In this document: positions 21,031 through 32,446 of the stretch, one piece after another | Layout: every line of letters starts with the position of its first letter | Position numbering within the stretch: the first letter of the stretch is position 1 | Assembly: GCA_029237695.1 (NCBI GenBank) | Contig: CM055274.1 | Span: 17,349,505 to 17,413,504 of the forward strand | Origin: Conchocele bisecta | Lineage: Eukaryota; Mollusca; Bivalvia; Lucinida; Thyasiridae | Reading direction: 5' to 3' | DNA: 64,000 bases | Program-made: the position numbers and the translations under genes | The notes under the pieces: model-generated | Told to the model about the DNA's origin: nothing | What the model saw: the letters and a program-made list of their open reading frames with translations, nothing else | The model's database searches: none

Positions 21031-21337
21031 GTAGCTTATTTCATCAACATTGCAAAGTATACTTTAGTAGCAAAGTATACTTTGAGGGAGAAATTTTCAA
21101 TTTTTTTAAAAATTTATTAATTTTTATTATACTGAATTTATTACATTATCACAGCCATTTAATGGCTGTGATAATGTAATAAATTCAGTATAATAATTCT
21201 GCATACTTTTAATCATGACATATATGCATTTGTTAGTTCTATATGAAATAATGCATTTCAGGAAAAATAAATGATTTCTCCCTCAAAGTATACTTTGCTA
21301 GTAAAGTATACTTTGCAATGTTGATGAAATAGGCTAC
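21031..21337. repeat. Family C palindromic MITE, copy 1
   Basis: Starts GTAGCTTATTTCATCAACA and ends in the inverse TGATGAAATAGGCTAC. The paired 'gcaaagtatacttt' motifs sit just inside. The centre 'atcacagccatt' / 'aatggctgtgat' makes a near-perfect hairpin extended by 'tgaatttattacatt'. Copies: 37011, 44309, 51851, 60229. Confidence 0.85.
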
Positions 21338-21422
21338 AGATAATACTTGGGAAGATATGTATCGCCATATGTACGACAATTCGGCCCGATGGGACTTCGT
21401 CCCTGGAGACTTCAGCCCGAGG
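21338..21422. repeat. Direct repeat of 20922-21007
   Basis: 'catatgtacgacaattcggc' through 'ggagacttcagcccgagg' repeats the sequence left of MITE copy C1 with few changes, so C1 lies between direct repeats of about 85 bp. Confidence 0.85.
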
Positions 21423-22680
21423 TGATTAACAATTTTTGTAGATCTAATGAAATGGGTGTTTATAGCTAGGCTACGTTATATTAATTAATAAACTTACTCC
21501 CAGGTGTTTACAACACAGCAAATAGTACCCGCATTCGTATGTGGAAGCAAGTTTTATAACTATTTATTTCTCAAAAAATAATGCGCTAATTTAGACGTCC
21601 CCCTTTTCGAAAATGCAACACCCCGGGGGTGATTAAATGGACGAGTACGGTATGAAATTCGGCATACATTTTTATCAGATTAGTATTTTCGATGACCTTT
21701 CTACCTGTCGTTTTTATTGTCATAATCACATATGGTCATTGTTTTGGTGCCATGTGGTTATTTTGATGGATTTGGGTGGATTTTGTTCGTTTTGGGTAAT
21801 TTACATAGTTTTGTGCAACTACTAATGCTCAATCATTACACACGACAGAAATCATCAATTATCTACACATTCACCGTTCCGAACTTTCGGACCCCTTTTA
21901 TACTGTCAAAATGACCGTACTTATATACCCAAAGCACTGGAGATGCCGAAATAATCCATAAAACACCGAAATATGAACCGTTTATCAAATAGTCATAATC
22001 TGTCAGTTTACAAAATATATATTAAATTTTACAAGTTTTCAATTTTATTAACGAACTGTGATTTTTATGTACGTCTGTTTTAGAGAGGTTCTACTATATA
22101 CCAAATGCTCTAACCTGTATCCAGCCCATAAAAGTGTGCCATAGAACACTTTTTTGTTTCACGACACCCTTCATTTTACCCCTTTCAACGTTACCTACCT
22201 CACAAACCGTGTAGATCCAGACGAGCTGGCTCCTCGAGAGCTGTCTCGTCAGGATCTGCACAATTTGTAAATATTTTAATATTTCTAAAAACATGACCCT
22301 TTTCTGATAAATCAAAGTCTGAAAAATAAACATGTGAGAGTCCATTCCAGTCACTTTGGCGTGAAAGTGTTAAACAAAATTGAGTTCAAAATAACACAGA
22401 CAAGTAAATCACTCCGGTACTTACCAAATGTCACTCACTATCCATCCCACACCCGTAAGCCGCGCGGTCAGCTGGTGGGGATATTGTGTGTCAGCATCAG
22501 GCCGACTTAGACACATCGGGCCGCCATCCATCAGGCTTACCCAACCTGTAAACTGACAACCTGACACTTGAGGGTTTCAGGGCGAATTGGAACTGCGAAA
22601 AACAAACAAATCAATGAATTACGTGAATCAATAGAGAGAATTGAAGGATGCTGCACCTATTTGGTATATTTATGATCATA
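21423..22680. other. Noncoding stretch, no gene seen
   Basis: Open frames of 60-86 codons occur, but none shows a domain, good codon pattern or partner exon. No repeat family recognised. Confidence 0.35.
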
Positions 22681-22681
22681 T

Positions 22682-22940
22682 TCAACCCTTTACATTCAGA
22701 ACATACTTTTAGGAGCTGAAATTGTTTAAGTACTAAATTTTTCAACAAAATTAGATGTTGCGACCACCATTTAACCCATGTCAACATTTTGACATAATAA
22801 TATTCTTATTTTCCATATTTTTCTCATTTCTCAATAAAAGTATATGTTGTGACCACTCATTTGAACCGTCTCGATGAGTTCTGGTGAAAAATTAAGAAAA
22901 TATTTAGAATTTTCTCACAGTAATATGGTTGTTCTTGTAA
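22682..22940. repeat. Family B palindromic MITE, degenerate
   Basis: 'tcaaccctttacattcagaa' at left, then 'aaaagtatatgttgtgacca' and 'tttgaaccgtctcgatgag'. The right arm is short and diverged. Confidence 0.5.
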
Positions 22941-23049
22941 TGTGTTTTCATTTGAATGCTTTTTATGTCACATCATGTATCTCCGTATCATTTCGTAAGA
23001 TGACTCAAATGTGCAGCAACATTTGTTTTAGTAATGAAGAAGGATCAAT

Positions 23050-23376
23050 ATGAAGTTTGTTTCACAATTTGTGTCCGTCATAGGAAGTTTAATACTGACT
23101 TTTCTCATAATCAACAACTCACATGCTCAAGGGAAACAACTCTTTCAATCATATCACACTTACCAGTACACAGTGATCTACCCTGAATTATGTGTAAGGG
23201 AGACAACTAGGTATAGACTAAATATCAGAGAGTCCATGAGAAACGGCAGTCGGAATACAAATATCGAATTACTACACTCAGGTAGTACTCAATCATTTTT
23301 ACAACTTAACGACTTTAATTGGTCATTATTGTGTCAATTGGAGACCCTTATACCAATACAACTGATGGGAACCTAA
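23050..23376 (+). CDS. Small hypothetical protein with signal-like N-terminus
   Basis: A 108-codon frame from ATG 23050. Residues 1-26 (MKFVSQFVSVIGSLILTFLI then INNSHAQ) look like a secretory signal peptide with possible cleavage after SHA. The mature part has only two Cys residues and no recognised domain. No flanking exon, TATA or polyadenylation site stands out, and it sits between repeats. It could be chance. The signal-like N-terminus is the only reason to list it. Confidence 0.2.
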   Translation: MKFVSQFVSVIGSLILTFLIINNSHAQGKQLFQSYHTYQYTVIYPELCVRETTRYRLNIRESMRNGSRNTNIELLHSGSTQSFLQLNDFNWSLLCQLETLIPIQLMGT

Positions 23377-23571
23377 CCCTCAGAATGTGTGAACTGAAAC
23401 TTGTCGTCTGCTGTTGTTTCATGTTATCTTTATTCTCGACAAAAAAATAATTTGAAAGCACTTGAGAATCATTTCCATTGGAAATGATTCAAGTGCAGCC
23501 AAATCATGTTTTTGATGAGAAAAATAGAAAAAAATACAGACGACCAAATTTAATTTAGGCTCCAGGCCTAA
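23373..23571. repeat. Family A palindromic MITE, degraded ends
   Basis: 'ttgtcgtctgctgttgtttc' at left and 'aaatacagacgaccaaatt' at right. The centre 'agaatcatttccattggaaatgattc' is a perfect hairpin except one base. Confidence 0.65.
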
Positions 23572-23839
23572 ACTGTCCCAACAAGGTTTGCGTGTACAAT
23601 ACCTGCGTTATACCGCTTCTGTGACGATTTACGAGAATAATGTGCTCCCCCTACAGGGGTGCTCCCCCTACAGGGGAGATCAGTCGGATCAGTGGCACCA
23701 TCTTTCAATAAGATCAAAGGTTACAATTTATATCAACCTCATTCGCAACAGGTTTAAAGTTTTAATCAGCCTCATTGCAACAAATACTTGGCTGGTATCA
23801 ATAACAAGCAAACACCTGAATTACATTAACACTTTCATC

Positions 23840-23970
23840 TTAACCCTTGCAATGGTGAATTAAATTTTGTCATATGCTGATTTCCCCCCTACCTTTTTAT
23901 CAATAAACACAATAGTTTGGCAGCAATATAGAATCATTTCCAATGGAAATGATTCTAAAGTGCTGTCAAA
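23840..23970. repeat. Family A MITE fused to a family B tail
   Basis: TTAACCCTTGCAATGGTG at left, then 'ttttgtcatatgctgattt' and the central 'atcatttccaatggaaatgat' hairpin. After 'gctgtcaaacagtacgg' it switches to the family B tail 'gagaacaagaaaatgtggcc' and ends in host sequence. Confidence 0.6.
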
Positions 23971-24089
23971 CAGTACGGTTTCATGGAGAACAAGAAAATG
24001 TGGCCTGTCGGCACACGAATGTCCCCGGTGGCAGATTGGACAAACTATGGCAGAGTTGATTAACCAAAAGTGATAAGTATTCATAAGCA

Positions 24090-24640
24090 CAGTTGTGAAG
24101 GTCAAAATGTTAAGGTCATATTAAGGGCAGCATGGATGTGTGACATTTGTGCACAAGTATTATGTAAACTCCGGTAAAAAATGAAAGTGAATGGGTTTAA
24201 CATCCCAGAAACAGCTAAGGTCATATATATCTTGAAGTTGTGAATGTCAAAAGGTCAAGGACATATTAAGCGCAGCATGGATGTGTGGAATTTGTCCACA
24301 AGTATGATGTATTGAAATGTTAAAAGTATTCTATAAAGGGATATAGAAGTTATGACAGAATAGAGAAACTCTGGTGAACTTCTTAAATGTGTAAAACAGT
24401 TCAAAGTTGTGAAGGTCAAGGTCATAATAAGTGCAGCATGGATTTGTCCACAAATATGATGTATTGAAATATTAAAGTAATCCATCAAGGTTTTATAGAA
24501 GTTATGATGGAATTGAGAAACTCCGCCAAACTTCTTTATGTGTGAAAAAGTAACATTTTTTGTTTCCTGCATTTTCAATAACTGTAACGAATGATCTCTA
24601 CTGTGGAAATTTTCCAAATACCTCAGAAAATTTGTACAAA
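24090..24640. repeat. Dispersed repeat with three diverged units
   Basis: 'gaaggtcaaNNtNaaggtca', 'taagNgcagcatggatNtgt' and 'ccacaagtatNatgtattgaaat' recur near 24100, 24250 and 24410. A SINE-like head ('gaatgggtttaacatccc') sits at 24188. Confidence 0.5.
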
Positions 24641-25200
24641 TTCTGAAATGTTCACAAACAGTACAGAATTATATGAAAAGCAGCTGCAGTATGATGAGGT
24701 AAAACACATTCAATTTGGTTTCAAATAGCCTGTTGGAAGAAACAAAGGTAGCACACGGAAATTAACACGTCAAATTTGCTAAAAACCCAAGGCGTACACA
24801 ATTTGTATTTATAGAACTCTAAACCCTTGACTTTCAGTTGAACAACCACAAATTGGTGATTGGGAATAATCCTTTAGTTTTCAGTGCATGTAATTATTTA
24901 TTGTCATTTCTGTAGAGTCCTATGTCAAATTTAATGATCGGAGAAATCTCAGTTTCAACCAGAGATCCGAGTCTCAGATTTAAAACGAAACCTCACTGTA
25001 AATCAACATGGAAATAAAACCCCATATCCTGTCAGGCTGTCAACTAATTAGGCCCTAATTATGATTTCTATCAATCAACTTTAACCACCTTTCTGGCATA
25101 AAGGGCTCTCAAGTCATCATAGACATCAGAGGTCAAATACAGGTAGCTGGGACAATTTCCCTGTCTGAAAAGGTGATACCGGTCATATGATCGGAAAACA
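24641..25200. other. Noncoding stretch, nothing recognised
   Basis: No open frame of note and no repeat family that I can tie to other copies in the window. Confidence 0.35.
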
Positions 25201-25221
25201 TATCCCGCTTGCATTCATAAG

Positions 25222-25285
25222 CAGTGTAGCCTCAGATCAGACTGCACTTTCGTGCAGTCTGATCTGGGTCTACACTGCTTGTCAT
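25222..25285. repeat. Family J short palindrome
   Basis: 'aagcagtgtagcctcagatc' / 'agactgcac' then 'gtgcagtctgatctgggtct' / 'acactgctt' form an imperfect hairpin. Related GATCAG-rich hairpins occur at 43141, 46225, 54468 and 55842, and inside 36015-36248. Confidence 0.6.
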
Positions 25286-25699
25286 TGAAAAAGTCTTAAT
25301 TTGTCAAATAGCATTCGTCTTCGTATCAGGGTATAAGTATAAAAAGATTGGTTTTGAAATACGCTTGTAAAAATGAACTACCGGTAATCCCCATTTCTTC
25401 ATGGCATGTTACAATTGTTCAGTCTGAGCTGGTGATATGACCTTATTCTTCCGACTAGACAGGTCAATAATTAGTGTAACTGACCCCATAATTAGTTTTC
25501 TTTCACTTAATATAAATAGTGCAGTTTCAAAATGCATTAAAATGACTGACACACAATATTATCTTTTCAACAGTTAAAACCTTTCAATGTGATTATGTTT
25601 TTTTTGTGTATTTTTTTCCATATTCTCTTAAAAGAACGGGACGTATGATGAAAATAAAAGTTTGCCGCAGAAATAAAAATAATGTCTAATAGGAATGTA

Positions 25700-26970
25700 C
25701 CCCTCAACTTTCTAAGTCATTTGACTTTGAGCATAGGGGCCACATGGGTGGATGATGACAAATAAATATATCCTATAAGTTTCAAGCCAACACAACTTAC
25801 GGTAACAGAGACAGTACGTAGCCGAAAACTTTAACGCAAATCTCGCACAGACGGACAGGGTCGCGACTAATATCCCCCACCCCAAGAAAAACAAGATGGC
25901 CGCGGCCCACATGTCGAGCCCGCCGAGGCATTTGATGGTATCAGAGTGTATTTATTTGAAGTTTGAATTAAGGGTTGTGGAGATACAAGGTATGTAAAAG
26001 CTTTAACACAAAATTTAAAGTCATTTGACATTCGGATCTTGGGCATGTCGGCCGCATGGGTGGCTATAGAATGAAAATATGGATGATGAATAAGAAGTAT
26101 TGGATGTTGGATCGGAGCAAGTTTTGTACAGATATAAGGTATGTAAAAACCTTAACACAAATTTCAAAGTAATTTGACCTTGACCTTGGGCATGTGGACC
26201 ACATGGGCAGGCTATGGAATGAAAATATGGATTATGAAAAGAAAGTATTGGAAGTTGGAATTAAATTGGAGTAACGCTTATGGAGATATAAGATATGTAA
26301 AAACTTTAACGCAGATTTTATAATAACGCAAACTTCTAAGTCATTTGGCCTTGACCTGGGGCACAGAGGTCGCATGAGTGGGACACAGAATGAATATATG
26401 GATGATGCCCGATAAGCATACAAAGTTTCAAGCAAATCTGACCTACGGTTACAGAGATAGCAGGTATGTGAAAACTTTAACACAAATTTTGACAGAAACT
26501 TTAACGCAAACTTCTAAGGCATTTGATCTTGACCTTGGGGCACAGAGGCCGCATGAGTGGGACACAGAATAAATATATGGATGATGACCAATAAGCATAC
26601 AAAGTTTCAAGCAAATTTGAGATGGTAGGTATCGGAAGTCATTTGACCTTGGGCACAGGGCCCGCATGAGTGGGATACAGCATGAATATATGGATGACGA
26701 CTAATAAGTATATGAAGTTTCAAGTCAATGTGACTTAGGACTGCAGAGATATTTAAAAACTTTAACGCATATTTCGGACACCAAGACGTCATTGTGATCA
26801 CTATGCGGGCTCGACAAAAACTAGATGGCCGCGGCCCGTATGTCACGCCGAGGCTTTGATAGTATATCGAAAAACTTTAACCAAAAACTTTAACACGGAC
26901 GCATGTACGTACTCCAATGTGCTGACTATATCACGCAGTCCGCAAGCAGGCGCGACAAAAATTGGGGTAC
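25700..26970. repeat. Satellite-like array, family L, copy 1
   Basis: Imperfect tandem units (about 150-190 bp), each with 'catttgaccttgaccttggg', 'gccgcatgagtgg', 'gaatatatggatgatgacNa', 'agcatacaaagtttcaagca' and 'aaaactttaacgca'. It includes 'agatggccgcggccc' blocks (25894, 26824) and ends 'ccgcaagcaggcgcgacaaaaa' (about 26940). Related arrays: 48720-50955 and 61450-62036. The array inside conserved edges recalls bivalve non-autonomous Helitron-like elements with satellite cores, but I cannot see proven Helitron ends. Confidence 0.6.
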
Positions 26971-27160
26971 ATAAAATATTTATTCACCGATTGGTGCGTA
27001 GTGTCATGTCAACTAATATTTATGTAATTGACATTTTCAGTTAATTTCGAGAGAGTGGAACATGAAGGATACAGACCAGTCGGTGGCTATACCAGAACTT
27101 TTCGTGGCGAGTGCAGTTCCAAATACATCTGTAGTGAGATCATGATCTATATGTACTATC

Positions 27161-27225
27161 ACTATCATCCAGGTTGGCTCATTTAGGACATAATATGTCC
27201 TAAATGAGCCAACCTGGATGATAGT
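27161..27225. repeat. Perfect 65-bp palindrome
   Basis: 32-bp arms starting 'actatcatccaggttggctc' around a single central base. No mismatch seen. It can fold into a long cruciform. Confidence 0.9.
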
Positions 27226-27410
27226 GCAGTATTATACAAGATAGTGAAGACTTTATTGACAGAGAACAGGCAGCATTAAGTTCCTCTATGAATGGAATAA
27301 ATGGGTTAGGACTCATCAGTGCTCCCAGCAAGATTCGAACCAGGAATGTTGGATCCAATGCCCAGCCTGTCAAGTCATTCAGCACGCGAACGACAAACAA
27401 CAAAGGAAGT
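27226..27410 (-). repeat. tRNA-derived SINE-like element, minus strand
   Basis: Read on the minus strand, 'gcgtgctgaatgacttgaca' resembles a tRNA D-arm/A-box and 'tggttcgaatcttgctggg' matches a T-arm/B-box (GGTTCGAATC). The intervening part does not fold into a clean anticodon arm, so this is a tRNA-like SINE head rather than a tRNA gene. Confidence 0.45.
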
Positions 27411-27801
27411 GTTTGCAGTGTAGATCTCATCGTGGATGTACACTGTTTGTTACTATTGTCCGATTTTTACATTTCATAGAATCTAACAATATATATTGCG
27501 GGTTTCCTGGCATATCATCTTATAAATTAATACCAAAAGAAATGAGCCTGATATTATAGATTTATCAGGTAATCAATATTGCATTGACCTAATGCGTATT
27601 TTATTGCAATGAGTGCAGACCTGCTAGATTGTAGCATTTGCTAACATTATATGTACTTGGCCGGCCACTAATCAAGTGAAAATATATTTTGAAAATAATT
27701 ATTTCAAACAAGATGACCAGCATTTCTGTATCCGGAGACAATTCAGGACACATGGTTTTGCAATCGGATAGCACGGACACTTTAGGTCTATACACAGCTG
27801 C

Positions 27802-27930
27802 TTAACCCTTTCACCCCTAAATAACTGGAATGGATTTTGATATGTTGATTTTGCAACCAATCTAACCATCACAAAGTTATTGTTAGACTAGTCCGTTTAT
27901 GAAAAGGGTGTGTTTTTGTTCTCAAAAATA
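27802..27930. repeat. Family I MITE, left part
   Basis: TTAACCCTTTCACCCCTAAA then 'aactggaatggattttgata', 'gcaaccaatctaaccatcac' and 'agactagtccgtttatgaaa', as in the complete copy 41034-41253. Truncated where the next repeat begins. Confidence 0.65.
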
Positions 27931-27939
27931 TGAAAATTA

Positions 27940-28800
27940 ATTGCAACAAGAGTGCCGAAGGTCACAATATACGCACGGAGCAAGGCCAGTCAACAAGGCG
28001 AGAAAACTCACTGAAACCCAATATGGCGCTTCATCTTGACGTACAAAGTCCAAAAATAAAAAATGGCCGCCAAGGGGAGATAACTTATTGCAGAATTTTC
28101 AAAATCAATAGACTTCTTCATCTTGCGGTGATAAACATGTATACCGAATCTGGTTACAATCGGTCAAGTAGAACTTGAGTTATTACGTGGACAAGGATAC
28201 CGAGTGTGAAAATTAACAAGAGTGCCGAAGGTCACAATATACGCCCGTCGAGGCAAGGCCAGTTAACAAAGGGAGAGAACTCACAGAAAATTAAATTAAC
28301 AAGAAATGCGTCTGTCGAACACGGATGCCACCTGCAGCATATTTGAGAAACTGTGACAAATTGGTTAACCGAAAAGTGTGACGGACGGACAGACAGACAG
28401 ACGGACAGACGGACAGACGGACGGTCCAAACACTATATGCCACCCGTTTCTTCAAAACCCGGTGGCATAAAAATCAATAGGCTTCTTCGTCTTGCTATGA
28501 TAAACATGTATACCGAATTTGGTTACGATCGGTGAAGTAGAACTGGAGTTATTGCGTGGACAAGGATACGGAGTGAACAAATTAAAAATGGCCGCCAAAG
28601 GGAGATAATTCATTGGAAATGTTTCAAAATCAATAAGCTTCTTCGTCTTGCAGTGATAAACATGTATACATAATTTGGTTACAATCAGTCAAGTAGAACT
28701 CTAGTTATTGCATGGACAAGCTGTGCCCGAAAGTACAAGTTGAATACATAATACGGGCGTATAAAAAGTGCAGATCCTGATGAGCCGACTCTAGTTGAAA
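27940..28800. repeat. Dispersed repeat family M, three diverged units
   Basis: 'caagagtgccgaaggtcaca' (27946, 28217), 'atggccgccaaNgggagata' (28061, 28589) and 'aatcaataNNcttcttcNtcttgc' with 'ataaacatgtataccgaat' (three times) recur. A simple 'acggacagacagacagacgg' tract lies at 28381-28424, followed by 'caaacactatatgccacccg', typical of mollusc interspersed repeats. Confidence 0.6.
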
Positions 28801-29920
28801 ATCTCCACGGAGAAAATAGTTTTAATGCTAGCAATAAATCTGTTAATAATATGTTATATATTATAAGTTCACTCTCTTTGTAAGCAATTCAATCATGTCA
28901 ATAGCCCAATCTAACAAGTACAGTAATTTTCCTTAGTCACAGACTATTCTATCGACGCTTAAAAACGATAACGTCAACATCGAAACAACATTGCTTTGTC
29001 GCGTCACTTAGGGACTTAATTTGGAACGTCTTCATTTTGTTCATTTGGCATAACATTAGTGCATAATACAAATACTAATTAGGGTGATGCGGCTAGCCAA
29101 TCAAATTCGCTCCAGGTGTTATTACACGGGTGTCATATGAATTTTATGAAATGGGTTGCAGCACGTCATAAGGTTTACATGTGATAAAAGAAAATATCAA
29201 ACCCGTTTCCATTGATCTGAAAATTATGAAACTCGTCCGCAATTGTATACACCGCAACAGAGGCTCGTAGCATAAATTGTACGCGACTCATTTGATAAAT
29301 CTCATATCAAATGGAAAATTGTTTATGAAACTCGTCGGCAATTTTATGCACCTCGTCAGAGGCTCGTTGCATAAATTGTGCGCAACTCGTTTGATAAATC
29401 TCATATCAAATGGAAACTTGTTTGAGATCCTCTATATCTGTTGTTTACAATCCAACATTTTCAGCACAATACTCAAGGAAAAGGAACATACAACAAGATA
29501 CCATTTACAAAATTATTTTTATTATTATCATCGAAGAATAGCACATGGAAATGTTAATATCACAAAAACCTCAAAGACACATCATTGTACTTCATATAAC
29601 ATTCTAATGGCTTGAAATAAGCAGTGCACTGTCGTACAACCAACCTAAATTGTTTGTAATGCGTTGCAATATATCCATGTCCATCTTTGGCCATGGCATA
29701 GACAGAGGTGGGTGGGGCCTGTAGATTTATCGTAAAATCACTCGATCTTTAAAGGGTCAGTGGAAGAAGGGGGCTAACTCCTTCATTTGTTTGACGACCG
29801 ACTTGAAAGATCATGGAATATTTTGTATGTATATTATAGAGTTCAAAAGGGGATGTAATTAATCCTACTAGTCAGATATATTGAATCGGATTGTACGTCC
29901 ATTCAATAGCAGGCCATATA
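28801..29920. other. Noncoding stretch with one tandem duplication
   Basis: No gene recognised. It contains the roughly 105-bp duplication at 29222-29420. At 29752-29790, 'agtggaagaagggggctaac' resembles the arms of the palindrome at 45284-45440. Confidence 0.4.
29222..29420. repeat. About 105-bp tandem duplication
   Basis: 'tatgaaactcgtcNgcaatt', 'cagaggctcgtNgcataaat' and 'tgataaatctcatatcaaat' occur in the same order in two adjacent units. Confidence 0.75.
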
Positions 29921-29923
29921 TAA

Positions 29924-30002
29924 ATGGGTGAAAGGGTTTAATGTCTTAGCAACAGCTAATATGTCATAGTGACGGTACCTCGGTTTCAAGTCTCATCAGT
30001 AA
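29924..30002. repeat. SINE-like head fragment
   Basis: 'gaaagggtttaatgtcttag' then 'caacagctaa', truncated after 'ggtttcaagtctcatcagt'. Confidence 0.45.
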
Positions 30003-30363
30003 GTTTGTTTGTTTGTTTGTTGTTGCTTAACGGCCTATCAACAGCTAAGGTCATGTAAGGCCGGGCAAACAGGTTCGATCCCATTTTAACCTGCTGCATT
30101 GGGGGAAAATCCCAAATCAGAACAGAATATTTACATCGAGAAAAAATATATTCAGCGCTGAAATTAGAATAACCGGACTTGGCACCAGGTCCATACCACA
30201 CCAAAGTCACTTGGCCCCTTGCCCTAAAATATATATATAGGATTATGAATAATCGTAATACTCACAGAAGGGGTATAACCATATTCAACTGTCGCATACA
30301 AAATGCATAAAGACGTACGTGAGGGCCAAAGCAGGTCTCCATTCGGAATTCCAGTAAGGAGGA
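30003..30363 (+). repeat. SINE-like element, copy with TTTG head
   Basis: Starts (tttg)n, then 'ttaacggcctatcaacagct', 'aaggccgggcaaacaggttc' (B-box-like GGTTCGATCCC), 'ttaacctgctgcattggggg', a central 'tcagcgctgaaattagaata' and 'catacaaaatgcataaagacg'. Ends at 'ggaattccagtaaggagga', where the next copy begins. Confidence 0.65.
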
Positions 30364-30835
30364 TTTGTTTGTTTGTTTATTGGTGTTTAACGGCCTATCA
30401 ACAGCTAAGGCCGGGCAAACCGGTTCAATCCTGTTTTAACCTGCTGCATTAGGGGGGGAAAATCACAAAATCACAACGGAATATTTACATAGATAAAAAA
30501 TATTTTCAGCCCTGAAATTAGAATAACCTGACCTGGTGCCAAGTCCATACCACACCAAAGTCACTTGGCCCCTTCTGCTAAAATGGGATTACAAATAATC
30601 GTAATATTCACATAAGGCATATAACCAGATTCAACTGTCACATACAAAATGCCAAAGACGTACGTATGCTAGGGCCAAACTGGGTCTCCAGTCGGAATTC
30701 CGGTAAGGAGGAACCCCCGATTGTTAAATTACCCATCGCGTGCTGCCATCTGCCACCCGCCCTCATCAGTAAGACCCAGTACCAAGTACCATAGAGACAC
30801 TATGCAAGTATTGTAAGCGGGGATTGAACCCACAA
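30364..30835 (+). repeat. SINE-like element, longer copy in tandem
   Basis: Same order of phrases as the preceding copy, but it continues past 'aattccggtaaggaggaa' through 'gttaaattacccatcgcgtg' to 'gcggggattgaacccacaac'. The last phrase resembles a second tRNA-like T-arm. Confidence 0.65.
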
Positions 30836-31090
30836 CCCACAAAAAAGATTTTCAAATTTATTATTTAGATTTCACCAGGGATATACTCGTCAGCAAAGTT
30901 GTTCACAAAAAATATACTACCCCTGTGCACTGCCATACACGTTTTAAAATGATGGGCAAGCACATGTTTAAAACATACAAAAATAATGTTAGTCATGTAT
31001 GTACAATACATTCAATATGAGCATTAAATATAGAATATTGCACCATGTATAGAATATTGCATGTATCACAGCAACCTACAAGTAGTACAT

Positions 31091-31448
31091 CAGGGCTCCA
31101 GATAAGGAATTAGTAATCGAGTATTGTCACTCCATCATTTCTGAAGCAATTGGGTATTTCAAAATTTTAATTGTGTAAAATAGAATCTCACTACTGTTTA
31201 CACATCAGCAGACCGCACTTATTGAACAGTTTGCTTCTAAATGAAAACACACCTTGGTATTTCATTAGAATTGTCTCCTTGGAGACAATTCTAATGAAAT
31301 ACCAAGATGTGTTTTCGTGGAAAAATATGCTATATTTGTGGTCTGTAGCATGATAAAAATACCACAAATATTTCATTGCTTTTTGATACTCAGTACTTCT
31401 GATTTCAATTGGGTATTTACGTAAATACGCACCTTATCTGGAGCTCTG
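31091..31448. repeat. Family F foldback element (hAT-like ends)
   Basis: CAGGGCTCCAGATAAGG at left and CCTTATCTGGAGCTCTG at right. Centre 'cattagaattgtctcc' / 'ggagacaattctaatg' is a perfect hairpin. Second copy at 46656-47060. Confidence 0.75.
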
Positions 31449-31946
31449 GTACAGGATTGTCTACATAAACATGTCCGTGTCCATTTCCCCATCCCCCCCC
31501 CCACCCCCCGTGTCTTTGAAACCAAATGTGCTGAGAAAAGGACCTTATGGCATTTGAGAACAGCATAGCCGCAGGTCAGCTTTGTGATCAAGGTCTATGC
31601 AGATTGTTAGCTAACTGATAAATGATTCTTCACCATTCAACGATACATAATACCGTAGATTCATAAACATTTGTTGATGTAATTGTCCAATGTAGCCGCT
31701 GGCCACTGCAGCAGTTGTGCATGTGCTTCAACTTTGTATGCTATTGGATCTATACAAAAGTATGTGGGTTATCGCTATGGACGACGTGATTGGTTAATGC
31801 AGTGTTGGCCCAGACCAGCATGTGTTCCCGCGCAGTCTAATCAGTGTCTGCAGGATTTCCAACATGTTGCTTGTCAGCTGTGCAATCCTCTTGTTTTAAC
31901 ATTAATTTTGTTTCCCGTATTATTTATGCAGAACGCAATCTTTTAT

Positions 31947-32446
31947 NNNNNNNNNNNNNNNNNNNNNNNNNNNNNNNNNNNNNNNNNNNNNNNNNNNNNN
32001 NNNNNNNNNNNNNNNNNNNNNNNNNNNNNNNNNNNNNNNNNNNNNNNNNNNNNNNNNNNNNNNNNNNNNNNNNNNNNNNNNNNNNNNNNNNNNNNNNNNN
32101 NNNNNNNNNNNNNNNNNNNNNNNNNNNNNNNNNNNNNNNNNNNNNNNNNNNNNNNNNNNNNNNNNNNNNNNNNNNNNNNNNNNNNNNNNNNNNNNNNNNN
32201 NNNNNNNNNNNNNNNNNNNNNNNNNNNNNNNNNNNNNNNNNNNNNNNNNNNNNNNNNNNNNNNNNNNNNNNNNNNNNNNNNNNNNNNNNNNNNNNNNNNN
32301 NNNNNNNNNNNNNNNNNNNNNNNNNNNNNNNNNNNNNNNNNNNNNNNNNNNNNNNNNNNNNNNNNNNNNNNNNNNNNNNNNNNNNNNNNNNNNNNNNNNN
32401 NNNNNNNNNNNNNNNNNNNNNNNNNNNNNNNNNNNNNNNNNNNNNN
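31947..32446. other. Assembly gap of exactly 500 N
   Basis: An exact 500-base N run, the usual placeholder for a gap of unknown size. Frames drawn through it are meaningless. Confidence 0.99.

Noticed and set aside
27330..27400. tRNA gene on the minus strand
   Set aside because: A B-box-like GGTTCGAATC is present, but the acceptor and anticodon stems do not pair well. Better explained as a tRNA-derived SINE.
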